A DNA stretch of 64,000 bases, from positions 310,001 to 374,000 of the forward strand of contig NZ_VOEJ01000002.1 in NCBI RefSeq assembly GCF_007846085.1, given 5' to 3'. The notes below the pieces were generated by a model. That model searched no databases, was not told where the DNA came from, and saw nothing but the letters and a program-made list of their open reading frames with translations. A program made the position numbers and the translations under genes. This DNA comes from Mucilaginibacter pallidiroseus. Lineage in GTDB: Bacteria > Bacteroidota > Bacteroidia > Sphingobacteriales > Sphingobacteriaceae. Shown here one piece after another: positions 44,695 through 52,254 of this stretch (within the stretch, counting starts at the first letter, position 1; every line of letters begins with the position of its first letter).

Positions 44695-46405
44695 TTATCT
44701 TACGGTCTATAAGGGTTGATGCGCCACCAATTGATTTTGCCTTTTCCCATTTTTGTACAGCAGCATCGGTGTTACCCAGTAAAAACAAAATATCGCCATA
44801 ATGTTCTGTTTGTACTGCGCTGCTATTTGCTCCATGTTGGATAGCTTTTTCCATCCAAAGTTTAGCCTCGGCATATTTTTTCTGCCTGAAAAGTATCCAT
44901 GCGTAGGTATCTTCGAACGATGCGTTATTAGCTTTTAGCTCGTTACTGCGCTTTGACATTGTTGCAGCTTTCTCTAATTGCTCGTTCCTTACAGATAGGT
45001 AATAGGCGTAATTATTTAACACGAAGGCATTGTCCGGGTCGTAGCTTAAGGCTTTCTCATAAGCTGCGTCCGAGCTTTTATTATCGCTTACAGCATGGTA
45101 ACAATCGCCCAGTGCCGAATAGCTTTGAGCCAGTATTTCTTTATCATCTGTTTCCAGGCTCACCACATTTTTAAGATAACCAATGGCTTTGTTGTAATCC
45201 TTTTTCTGCTGCCATGCCACGCCTACAAAGTAATTCATCAGTGCCTGGTTTGGAAAGTAAGATAATGCATTCTCACCGTCGCGGATGGCGTCATCAATTA
45301 GGTTATCAGCAAGTTCTATGCGCACTAATTGCTCGTGTACAATATAAAATTGCGGGTTAAGCGTTAACGCTTTTTTATAGGCCACTCGCGCCTCGGGCAC
45401 TTTTGAGTTTTGTAAAAGCATATCGCCATAAATAGCAAATGCTTTGTCGCTTGCTGGGTGAGCCTTTATCAAAAGTGTGCTTAATTCAAGTGCGCTTGCC
45501 CTCGCGTTAGCATCCGGAAACTTGGGTACATAGCCTAAAATAATTCGCAGCTTTTGTTCGATATCAATGTCGGGCACAGCGAAGGCCACCTCAAGTTCCT
45601 TAAAACTGGCATCGTAACTTTTCCGATCGCGGTAAATATCGGCCAGCGCCAGGTGCACTAACCCATTTTTAGGATCCGCCTTTTTTGCACGCTCCAAAAC
45701 GGCTATAGCTTTATCATTCAGGTTATTTGAATTATAAATTTCGGCCAGCATCAGGTAATATTTAATTTGCCCGGGGTTGGCTGCAATCATTTGTTCAATC
45801 GCATCGGCAGCCTTCGTTATATTTCCCTGTTTTAAATAAATCTTTTGTCGGCTGGCCAGTAATTCATCGCTCGGGCCGGATATTTCCTCAACTCTATCGT
45901 AAAACTTTAGGGCTTCGTCATATCTCTTTAATAAATAAAGCGCGTTTGCCTTATCAAAGTAATAGTCGGCCTTTTCGGGATTAATGCGTATCAACTGGTT
46001 GAACACATTCTCGAGCTTGGCTACATCATTGCTACGCTCGTAATTATCAGCAAGGGCCACCCAGTACCATTCGTTATCGGGCTTTATGGAAGCGGCTTTC
46101 TCAAGCAGCGGGCGGGCGGCCGCGTAATTATTTTGATTCTTCTGCAGGTTGGCCAGCTCAAATAACGAGGCATCATTAGCCGGATCAATCTGCAAAATCC
46201 TGTTAAACAGTTCTGATGCCTGCTTGTAATTTTCGACTGTCTTTTCGCGCAGGCCGGTAAAAAAAAGCTGTTTTACAAGACCGCTGTCTGCATAGGTAAG
46301 CGGTTTGCCACCCGCAGCCAAAACCTTATTAGGCACACTGTTATTTTGAGCAAACCCTGTTGCCGATAAACCTAAACCCAATAAAATTAATGCAGGTATC
46401 CTCAT
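44672..46405 (-). CDS. Tetratricopeptide repeat protein, exported
   Basis: With the ATG at 46405 the protein has 577 residues; an ATG at 46426 and a TTG at 46432 are alternative starts that add 7-9 residues. A signal peptide (RIPALILLGLGLSATGFAQ) sends it to the periplasm. From about residue 40 to the end it consists of some twelve TPR units (for example YKQASELFNRILQIDPANDASLFELANLQ and YDEALKFYDRVEE). Such proteins serve as scaffolds for protein complexes; the partner is unknown. The position with DUF4292 and EnvC-like genes suggests envelope maintenance. Confidence 0.88.
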   Translation of the reverse strand: MRIPALILLGLGLSATGFAQNNSVPNKVLAAGGKPLTYADSGLVKQLFFTGLREKTVENYKQASELFNRILQIDPANDASLFELANLQKNQNNYAAARPLLEKAASIKPDNEWYWVALADNYERSNDVAKLENVFNQLIRINPEKADYYFDKANALYLLKRYDEALKFYDRVEEISGPSDELLASRQKIYLKQGNITKAADAIEQMIAANPGQIKYYLMLAEIYNSNNLNDKAIAVLERAKKADPKNGLVHLALADIYRDRKSYDASFKELEVAFAVPDIDIEQKLRIILGYVPKFPDANARASALELSTLLIKAHPASDKAFAIYGDMLLQNSKVPEARVAYKKALTLNPQFYIVHEQLVRIELADNLIDDAIRDGENALSYFPNQALMNYFVGVAWQQKKDYNKAIGYLKNVVSLETDDKEILAQSYSALGDCYHAVSDNKSSDAAYEKALSYDPDNAFVLNNYAYYLSVRNEQLEKAATMSKRSNELKANNASFEDTYAWILFRQKKYAEAKLWMEKAIQHGANSSAVQTEHYGDILFLLGNTDAAVQKWEKAKSIGGASTLIDRKINEKKYIE

Positions 46406-46460
46406 TATTTTGCCGGTGCGAAACATACCCAAAGGGCAGTTGATGTATCGATTAAGTTAT

Positions 46461-47960
46461 TTAACGTTTAAATATAGCTTTAAGTTCGTTACGCTCCAGA
46501 TAAAGCGCGCCCAAAGCAAATAAAATAAACAAACCATTACCGATAAATATATTCCGTTTAAAAACCACGAACGATAAATAAACGAGTACCACCGATATTA
46601 AGATGTAAGCGAGGTTTTTATTTAAGTTATAGGGAATAGGGTAGTTTTTTTGACCCCATATGTATGACATGATCATCATGCTGGCATAGGCTATAAGCGA
46701 AATCCAAGCGGAAGCGATGTAACTATACTTTGGTATGTAAATGTAATTCAACACGATAGTTAAAAAAGCCCCGATAACAGAGATATAAAGCCCATATTTG
46801 GTCTGATCCGACAATTTATACCAGATAGATAAGTTGCCATAAATGCCAAGGCTTACGTAGCCAAACAACAACGGCGGTACCACACCTATGCCCGTCCAAT
46901 ATACATTGCCCGGTTTATTCGCACCCATAATTATGTAAGCAAATATATTTACGTTTGCTACCAAGCCAACGCATATTACTGTAACCACAATTACAAAGTA
47001 ATTCATAACCTTGGCATAGATCTCCCCTGCATTTTTATTTTTTGCATGGCTAAAGAAAAATGGCTCAGCGCCAAGCCTGAATGCACTTACAGTAATACTT
47101 AAAAACAAAGCTATTTTGGCGCACATGCCGTAAATACCTACCTCTTTATCACTTATCTCGGTAGGTAGCAATTGCTTAAGCATCGTCTTATCAATCGACT
47201 CGTTTATTATAAAAGATATATTAGCAATTAGCACGGGCCAGCTATAAACGAACATATTCTTAAGCATTTGCATATCAAACCTTAACCTGAGTTTGGATAT
47301 TTCTGGCAGTAACAATAAAATTGTGAATACGCTGGCAGCAGCATTTGATAAAAATACATACCCAACCCACTTTGCCCTATACCACGAAGCAAACCACTCA
47401 GCACTTGCCATGTGATGCCTTAGGATATATGGTATTACAAACAAAAAAAACAGGTTGAAAGACAGCATCAGGATGATGTTCGCCAGCTTTATGGCTCCAA
47501 AACGCATAGGCCTTCCGTCAGCCCGTATTTTTGCGAACGGAATTACACAAAAGGCATCACATACAAGAATGAAAAGAAAACACTTTAGATAGAATTTGTA
47601 ATCCCGACTGTCTTGCGTGGCATCGGCCGACAGAAACTCCACTATGGGATTCAAAAACAACAAACAAGAGAGCAGGAAGATCAAGGATACTGCGATAATA
47701 ACGCCAAAGGAATTATTATAGACCTGCTGCTTACGATCTGAATGCTTGTTAAGATATCTGAAAAATGTACTTTCCATACCAAATGCCAGTACAGCATTTG
47801 CCAGGGATGCGGTACCGTAAAGCGAGGTAAAAATGCCGTTGCCTGCAACGGGCAAAGTGCGGGCGTAAAGCGGAGTAAGGATAAAGGCTATCAGCCTTGA
47901 AACCATAGTACTCAGACCATAAATTAAGGTTTGCCCGGCAAATTTTTTAGCTGTTGACAA
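46461..47960 (-). CDS. Wzx-type lipopolysaccharide/polysaccharide flippase
   Basis: This 499-residue protein is almost wholly membrane-embedded, with about 12-14 hydrophobic helices, and begins with the MATE/MVF-like motif TAKKFAGQTLIYGLSTMVSRLIAFILTPLYARTL. The pattern fits polysaccharide biosynthesis flippases (Wzx/RfbX type), which move lipid-linked sugar units across the inner membrane. No glycosyltransferase or polymerase gene is nearby, so its sugar substrate is unknown. It may start the downstream TPR/DUF4292/EnvC run, with a 55-base gap. Confidence 0.88.
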   Translation of the reverse strand: MSTAKKFAGQTLIYGLSTMVSRLIAFILTPLYARTLPVAGNGIFTSLYGTASLANAVLAFGMESTFFRYLNKHSDRKQQVYNNSFGVIIAVSLIFLLSCLLFLNPIVEFLSADATQDSRDYKFYLKCFLFILVCDAFCVIPFAKIRADGRPMRFGAIKLANIILMLSFNLFFLFVIPYILRHHMASAEWFASWYRAKWVGYVFLSNAAASVFTILLLLPEISKLRLRFDMQMLKNMFVYSWPVLIANISFIINESIDKTMLKQLLPTEISDKEVGIYGMCAKIALFLSITVSAFRLGAEPFFFSHAKNKNAGEIYAKVMNYFVIVVTVICVGLVANVNIFAYIIMGANKPGNVYWTGIGVVPPLLFGYVSLGIYGNLSIWYKLSDQTKYGLYISVIGAFLTIVLNYIYIPKYSYIASAWISLIAYASMMIMSYIWGQKNYPIPYNLNKNLAYILISVVLVYLSFVVFKRNIFIGNGLFILFALGALYLERNELKAIFKR

Positions 47961-47991
47961 TTATCGAGAGGGGGCTATGTGGGTAGATGGA

Positions 47992-48264
47992 CTATTTTTT
48001 AACTACCTCAAAATTACGATAGTTTTTCAATTCGCCTTCATGCGTTTCAACGTCGGCAACAAGAGCATCTTCGGGTCCTTCGTTGCACCAGTCCAAAAAC
48101 ATATCGAGCGTGGCTTCGTCGGCCTCGGCCTCAATAAAAACGCTGCCATCAACCTGATTACGCACTACACCGCGCACACCAAGCTGATCGGCCACTGCCT
48201 TTGTAGATTTGCGAAAGAAAACGCCCTGCACCGTCCCGGTTACAGTTATATCAAGATGTTTCAT
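47992..48264 (-). CDS. acyP: Acylphosphatase
   Basis: The 90-residue enzyme hydrolyses acyl phosphates such as carbamoyl phosphate. Family residues are in TVTGTVQGVFFRKST (the catalytic Arg in FFRK, about residue 18) and GVRGVVRNQVDGSVFIEAE (catalytic Asn of RNQVDG, about 36). The length is standard. A -7-like box, TACCTTTG at 48290-48297 on the minus strand, sits about 22 bases before the start. Confidence 0.95.
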   Translation of the reverse strand: MKHLDITVTGTVQGVFFRKSTKAVADQLGVRGVVRNQVDGSVFIEAEADEATLDMFLDWCNEGPEDALVADVETHEGELKNYRNFEVVKK

Positions 48265-48342
48265 TTTTTACTGATGCAAATAATTCACGCAAAGGTAAAC
48301 GTATAACTGCCACCATTAAAAAAGATTGTATCGAAAATTCAA

Positions 48343-49518
48343 CTAAACCAGCTTTCTAACTGTGGTTTCGGGCGTGAGTTTGGTACCATCCATGCCGGTA
48401 AGCAGGTTTAGTCCGGGCGTTTTGCCGGGCTCTATGGAACCCTTACTATCATCGATACCTAAAAATTCGGCCCCGTTTATTGTAGCCCACTTAATTAGGG
48501 TATCAAAACCTATTGATGGGAAATTTTTATCGATGGTTTGCATTTCACTTAAAATGCAAAGTTTTGTATTTGAAGCCAGGCTATCTGTACCGAGGGTGAT
48601 ATTCATATCCTGGTTTAAGAACAACTCAATTTTTGGCAACCTTTTTTCGATGTAAATATTGGCATTGGGGCAAAAGCACCAATTGATCTTACGGTCGAAC
48701 CGTTTTATGAAGTATATATCCTTAAGATTGGTGCAGGTGTTATGAACCAGCAATACTTTTTGCCTATTCGAGAGCAATGGCACTATGGATTGTAAGGAGT
48801 TGCGCGCCTGCGGCTTAAAAAAGTCGATATTAATATTCAGGTGCTTGTACAGGTCTAAAAATGCGCCAAGCTTGTAGCGGTAAAATTTATTCTCCTCCTC
48901 GCACTCCTGGTTGTGAATGCTCAGCAGGTTGGTTCCGGTATCACTGTACTTCTTAATCAGCTTGAAAAGCTCTTTGGACACCGTGTAAGGAGCATGTGCA
49001 GTGATTGAGGCAGACTGCGGTTTAAATTTTTCAAGAGTTGCCAAAGCTCCCTGAAAAGCGGCCTCGGCACCGGATGGTACAAAACCCAGTATCTCTACAA
49101 AAGTATGATAGTAAAGATTACTCGCGGCTTTTAAATTGGCAGTAAAAGAAGTGTTTGATATATCGCCAACTGCTACAATACCGTTATCGCGCATTTGCTT
49201 ATCCGCACGCTCAGCTGCTTCTTTGATAATGGCATCCTCAAATTTTCCTCTGAAACCCAGAATGTCCTGGATAAAAGGGATAAGGCTGTTGCCAGGTGCT
49301 ATTTGCCCTTCAAGGTGGGATAACTCGGTATGGCAGTGCGTGTTTATGAAACCCGGGGTAATTACGCCACTAAGGGTTTCGATTTCGGTATCAGCGGGAA
49401 GTGTTGTTTTATCATCAGTTACAGAGAGAATCTTTCCGGCATCATCAACGGTAACAATTCCATTCTTTAAGGGATCGGCTTGTATGGTATAAACGTAATC
49501 GGCTATAAAACTTCTCAT
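48343..49518 (-). CDS. Amidohydrolase/deaminase (SsnA/chlorohydrolase-like)
   Basis: The 391-residue protein belongs to the metal-dependent amidohydrolase superfamily. Metal ligands are seen in PGFINTHCHTELSHL (HxH, about residue 60), ITAHAPYTVS and the later Asp in LGTDSLASN (about 310). NWCFCPNANIYI and LLSIHNQECEEE are also typical of the aminohydrolase/deaminase subgroup. Related enzymes include aminofutalosine, guanine and chlorinated-triazine deaminases; which substrate applies cannot be told. The gene is separate from its neighbours. Confidence 0.85.
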   Translation of the reverse strand: MRSFIADYVYTIQADPLKNGIVTVDDAGKILSVTDDKTTLPADTEIETLSGVITPGFINTHCHTELSHLEGQIAPGNSLIPFIQDILGFRGKFEDAIIKEAAERADKQMRDNGIVAVGDISNTSFTANLKAASNLYYHTFVEILGFVPSGAEAAFQGALATLEKFKPQSASITAHAPYTVSKELFKLIKKYSDTGTNLLSIHNQECEEENKFYRYKLGAFLDLYKHLNINIDFFKPQARNSLQSIVPLLSNRQKVLLVHNTCTNLKDIYFIKRFDRKINWCFCPNANIYIEKRLPKIELFLNQDMNITLGTDSLASNTKLCILSEMQTIDKNFPSIGFDTLIKWATINGAEFLGIDDSKGSIEPGKTPGLNLLTGMDGTKLTPETTVRKLV

Positions 49519-49656
49519 TCAATATAACTTGGTATCTTCAAATAATCCTTCAAAGCACGCTAATTAATTTATTAAAAACAACGTTAACCTATAGTTATTG
49601 TTTTTAATGTTATAAAAGAATGACTTAAAAGGGGGCAGTAATTTTTTAAAATTAAG

Positions 49657-49664
49657 TACTTTTG
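49657..49664 (+). promoter_or_regulatory. -7 box immediately before the rlmN start
   Basis: TACTTTTG matches TAnnTTTG exactly, but a -33 TTTG at the right distance is not seen. Transcription would start within a few bases of the GTG at 49669, implying a leaderless or near-leaderless message. Confidence 0.45.
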
Positions 49665-49668
49665 CAAC

Positions 49669-50745
49669 GTGAACAACAAAAAAGGAAAAATAGACATCCG
49701 TAGCCTTACACTTGAAGCTCTGCAACAGCACTTTATCAACATGGATGAAAAGGGCTTTAGAGCTAAACAGGTGTATGAATGGCTTTGGAAAAAATCTTGC
49801 TTATCCTTTGATGAAATGAGCAATATTTCAAAAGAACTTCGTACTAAACTTAACGAAAACTTTGTAATTAATAACGTCAAAGTTAATTCGTCACAGATAA
49901 GCGCGGATAAAACTATAAAAAATTCTTTTATATTGCATGACACGCACTTAATTGAGGGCGTTTTAATACCTACAACCGACAGGATGACGGCCTGCGTATC
50001 ATCACAAGTGGGTTGCAGCCTTACCTGCAAGTTTTGTGCTACCGGCTACATGGAGCGCAAACGCAACCTTAATCCTGATGAAATTTATGACCAGGTAGTG
50101 CTTATTGACAAGCAAGCGCGAGAGAACTACGGCATACCGCTTTCAAACATTGTATACATGGGTATGGGCGAACCTTTGCTTAACTATGCCAATGTTTTAA
50201 AATCTATTGAACGCATTACAGCCGAAGATGGCCTTAACATGGCGGCTAAACGCATAACGGTTTCTACAGCGGGTATTGCCAAGATGATTCGTAAACTTGG
50301 CGACGATCAGGTAAAATTTAATCTTGCCCTTTCGTTACACGCCGCAAATGACGAAAAGCGTAATGCCATTATGCCTATAAATGAGCAAAACTCATTAAAG
50401 GCACTTGCAGACGCGCTTAAATATTACTACGCCAAAACCAAAAACCCTGTTACCTATGAGTACATTGTTTTTGATGGTGTGAACGATGGCCTTGAAGACG
50501 CTAAAGAGCTTGCCCGCTTTTGTAAACACCTGCCATGCAAGGTAAATATCATTGAATACAATCCTATATCATTCGCAAATTTTTTAAATGCGGATGAGGA
50601 CCGCATCGAGAAATTTGCCGATTATCTACGCAGCCAGGGCGTAAATACTCATATACGCCGCAGCCGTGGTAAGGATATTGACGCAGCCTGTGGCCAGCTT
50701 GCCATAAAAGAAAATGAAAAAGATGCTGCTGCTGTGGTAGCGTAG
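49669..50745 (+). CDS. rlmN: Dual-specificity 23S rRNA/tRNA adenine-2 methyltransferase RlmN
   Basis: This 358-residue radical-SAM enzyme methylates A2503 of 23S rRNA and A37 of some tRNAs. The N-terminal domain is seen in IDIRSLTLEALQQHFINMDEKGFRAKQVYEWLW. The radical-SAM motif CKFCATG lies in GCSLTCKFCATGYMERKRN. GMGEPLLNY and the catalytic Cys near the end (DIDAACGQLA) are intact. The start is a GTG at 49669: no in-frame ATG exists upstream before a stop (49639-49641), and the next ATG at 49741 would remove conserved sequence. A -7 box abuts it. Confidence 0.96.
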   Translation: MNNKKGKIDIRSLTLEALQQHFINMDEKGFRAKQVYEWLWKKSCLSFDEMSNISKELRTKLNENFVINNVKVNSSQISADKTIKNSFILHDTHLIEGVLIPTTDRMTACVSSQVGCSLTCKFCATGYMERKRNLNPDEIYDQVVLIDKQARENYGIPLSNIVYMGMGEPLLNYANVLKSIERITAEDGLNMAAKRITVSTAGIAKMIRKLGDDQVKFNLALSLHAANDEKRNAIMPINEQNSLKALADALKYYYAKTKNPVTYEYIVFDGVNDGLEDAKELARFCKHLPCKVNIIEYNPISFANFLNADEDRIEKFADYLRSQGVNTHIRRSRGKDIDAACGQLAIKENEKDAAAVVA

Positions 50746-50747
50746 CT

Positions 50748-50778
50748 TTTGAGAACATTTTTGTTTTGCTTATATTTG
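50748..50778 (+). promoter_or_regulatory. Consensus promoter of the toxin-antitoxin pair
   Basis: TTTG (50748-50751), exactly 19 bases, and TATATTTG (50771-50778) match the phylum's consensus perfectly. It begins just past the rlmN stop. Predicted transcription start is within about three bases of the ATG at 50785. Confidence 0.82.
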
Positions 50779-50784
50779 ATTATC

Positions 50785-51033
50785 ATGCAAACAACATACC
50801 GACTTAAAGCGAAGGAGTTAAGCATAGATTTTTTGGAATCTGTTAAATCTGTATTTACAGGAAAAGAACTTGAGATTACTGTTAAATCTATCGAAAGCAA
50901 CGAACAAAAAACCGCGGCAAATAGAAATGCTTTACTTAAGATGATGGAAAACATCAGCAAAAACGCGCCGGTTATTGCTCATGATGTAGACATACGCTCA
51001 ATTATTGACGACTCGCACGCTGCCGGATTTTAA
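50785..51033 (+). CDS. Antitoxin-like small protein of a PIN pair
   Basis: From the ATG at 50785 the protein has 82 residues. An in-frame upstream TTG at 50749 would lie inside the promoter and is rejected. It starts QTTYRLKAKELSIDFLESVKSVF and is acidic with a long helix, resembling small antitoxins that neutralise PIN ribonucleases and regulate their own promoter. The PIN gene follows after 3 bases, the usual antitoxin-first order. A DNA-binding domain is not obvious. Confidence 0.8.
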   Translation: MQTTYRLKAKELSIDFLESVKSVFTGKELEITVKSIESNEQKTAANRNALLKMMENISKNAPVIAHDVDIRSIIDDSHAAGF

Positions 51034-51036
51034 TGT

Positions 51037-51444
51037 ATGTATTATATAGATACCGATGTACTGATACATTTTTTAGTCAATCAAAATTCTTCCCTCCACT
51101 CACAAGCTAAAATATTACTGCATCAATTTGTTGAAGAAGGTAATCTGTCTTTATCCTGGTTAAGCATACAGGAAGCGGCATTTGTATTGGCAAAACTTAA
51201 TCAACCCAATGATGTCATAATAACAAGCTTGGATTTTTTAACTGCAACTATTCCGATTAATTATGGACCTGCAGAATTTGCCCGAGCTGTGACACTTGCC
51301 AAATTAGTCGGATTTAAAAATTTCAATGATTGCCTGCACACGGCTATAGCTGAACAATATTGCACAGACCTTTATACATGCAACATTAAAGACTTTGGAA
51401 TCATAAAAGATCACACTTTCCTAAATATACACTTTGTACGATAG
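51037..51444 (+). CDS. PIN-domain ribonuclease toxin (VapC-like)
   Basis: The 135-residue protein opens with the PIN motif YYIDTDVLIHFLV (acidic Asp5/Asp7). Further acidic residues follow in SIQEAAFVLAK (Glu about 47) and NFNDCLHTAIAEQ (Asp about 104), plus NIKDFGI near the end (Asp about 121). The set fits a metal-dependent VapC-type toxin that cuts RNA, commonly tRNA. It sits 3 bases after its antitoxin and 16 bases before comF, so it is an acquired pair between two core genes. Confidence 0.88.
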   Translation: MYYIDTDVLIHFLVNQNSSLHSQAKILLHQFVEEGNLSLSWLSIQEAAFVLAKLNQPNDVIITSLDFLTATIPINYGPAEFARAVTLAKLVGFKNFNDCLHTAIAEQYCTDLYTCNIKDFGIIKDHTFLNIHFVR

Positions 51445-51460
51445 CCATTGACCAAAACAA

Positions 51461-52159
51461 ATGAGCATAGCACGCAGCTACCTGTCAAACTTCGTATCAC
51501 TGATATTTCCGCAGTTGTGCGTGGCCTGCAACCAGAGCCTTATTGGCGGCGAAGATTTACTTTGTACTAACTGCCGCTATAGTCTGCCGCAAACCAATTT
51601 CCATCTACATTCAAATAATATAGTTGCCCAGCAATTTTGGGGGAAGTTGCCTTTTGAGGCTGCGTACGCCCTTTACCACTTTAATAAAGGTGGCGCTGTG
51701 CAAAACATGATGCACAACTTTAAATATAACGGGATGAAAGAGATTGGCAACTTACTTGGCAACATTGCCGGCGCGCAGCTGGCGGATAATGAAATATTTA
51801 AAACTGTTAATTTTATTATCCCGGTGCCGCTTCACAAAAAACGATTGCGCGAACGGGGCTATAACCAAAGCGAGTGCTTTGCCTACGGCCTGGCTGATAA
51901 ATTAACGGCTGAAGTAAGCACAGGAAATTTGATACGAACGGTGGCTACAAAAACGCAAACACATAAATCGCGCTTTGCAAGGTTCGAGAATATGAAAGAG
52001 GTATTTGAAGTAGCCAATCCGGACCTGCTGGCTAATAAGCACGTGTTGCTGGTTGATGATATAGTTACCACTGGCTCAACATTGGAAGCCTGCGGCGCCG
52101 AATTACTTAAAGTTCCCGGACTAAAACTGAGCATTGCCACTATAGCGTATGCGGAGTAG
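51461..52159 (+). CDS. comF: ComF family phosphoribosyltransferase-like protein
   Basis: The 232-residue protein has the ComF layout: an N-terminal zinc-ribbon (CVACNQSLIGGEDLLCTNCR, two CxxC pairs) and a phosphoribosyltransferase-like domain with the PRPP loop VLLVDDIVTTGSTLEACG near residue 195. ComF is needed for DNA uptake in naturally competent bacteria; here the name rests on family similarity only. It follows the PIN toxin by 16 bases and could be read from the same promoter. Confidence 0.92.
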   Translation: MSIARSYLSNFVSLIFPQLCVACNQSLIGGEDLLCTNCRYSLPQTNFHLHSNNIVAQQFWGKLPFEAAYALYHFNKGGAVQNMMHNFKYNGMKEIGNLLGNIAGAQLADNEIFKTVNFIIPVPLHKKRLRERGYNQSECFAYGLADKLTAEVSTGNLIRTVATKTQTHKSRFARFENMKEVFEVANPDLLANKHVLLVDDIVTTGSTLEACGAELLKVPGLKLSIATIAYAE

Positions 52160-52174
52160 TCCACTTAGGTATTT

Positions 52175-52254
52175 GTAATTAGTTATTAGTAGTCAGTGAA
52201 AGTCCTATTTACTGATTACGGTTCACTGCTAACTATAGCTAATCAACTAATTAC
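52175..52254. repeat. Long imperfect inverted repeat between convergent genes
   Basis: GTAATTAGTT (52175-52184) is perfectly complemented by AACTAATTAC (52245-52254). Inside, CAGTGAA (52194-52200) pairs with TTCACTG (52222-52228). The repeated AGT-AT pattern is common in intergenic DNA of this phylum. It overlaps the kinase stop codon and could end both transcripts. Confidence 0.6.
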
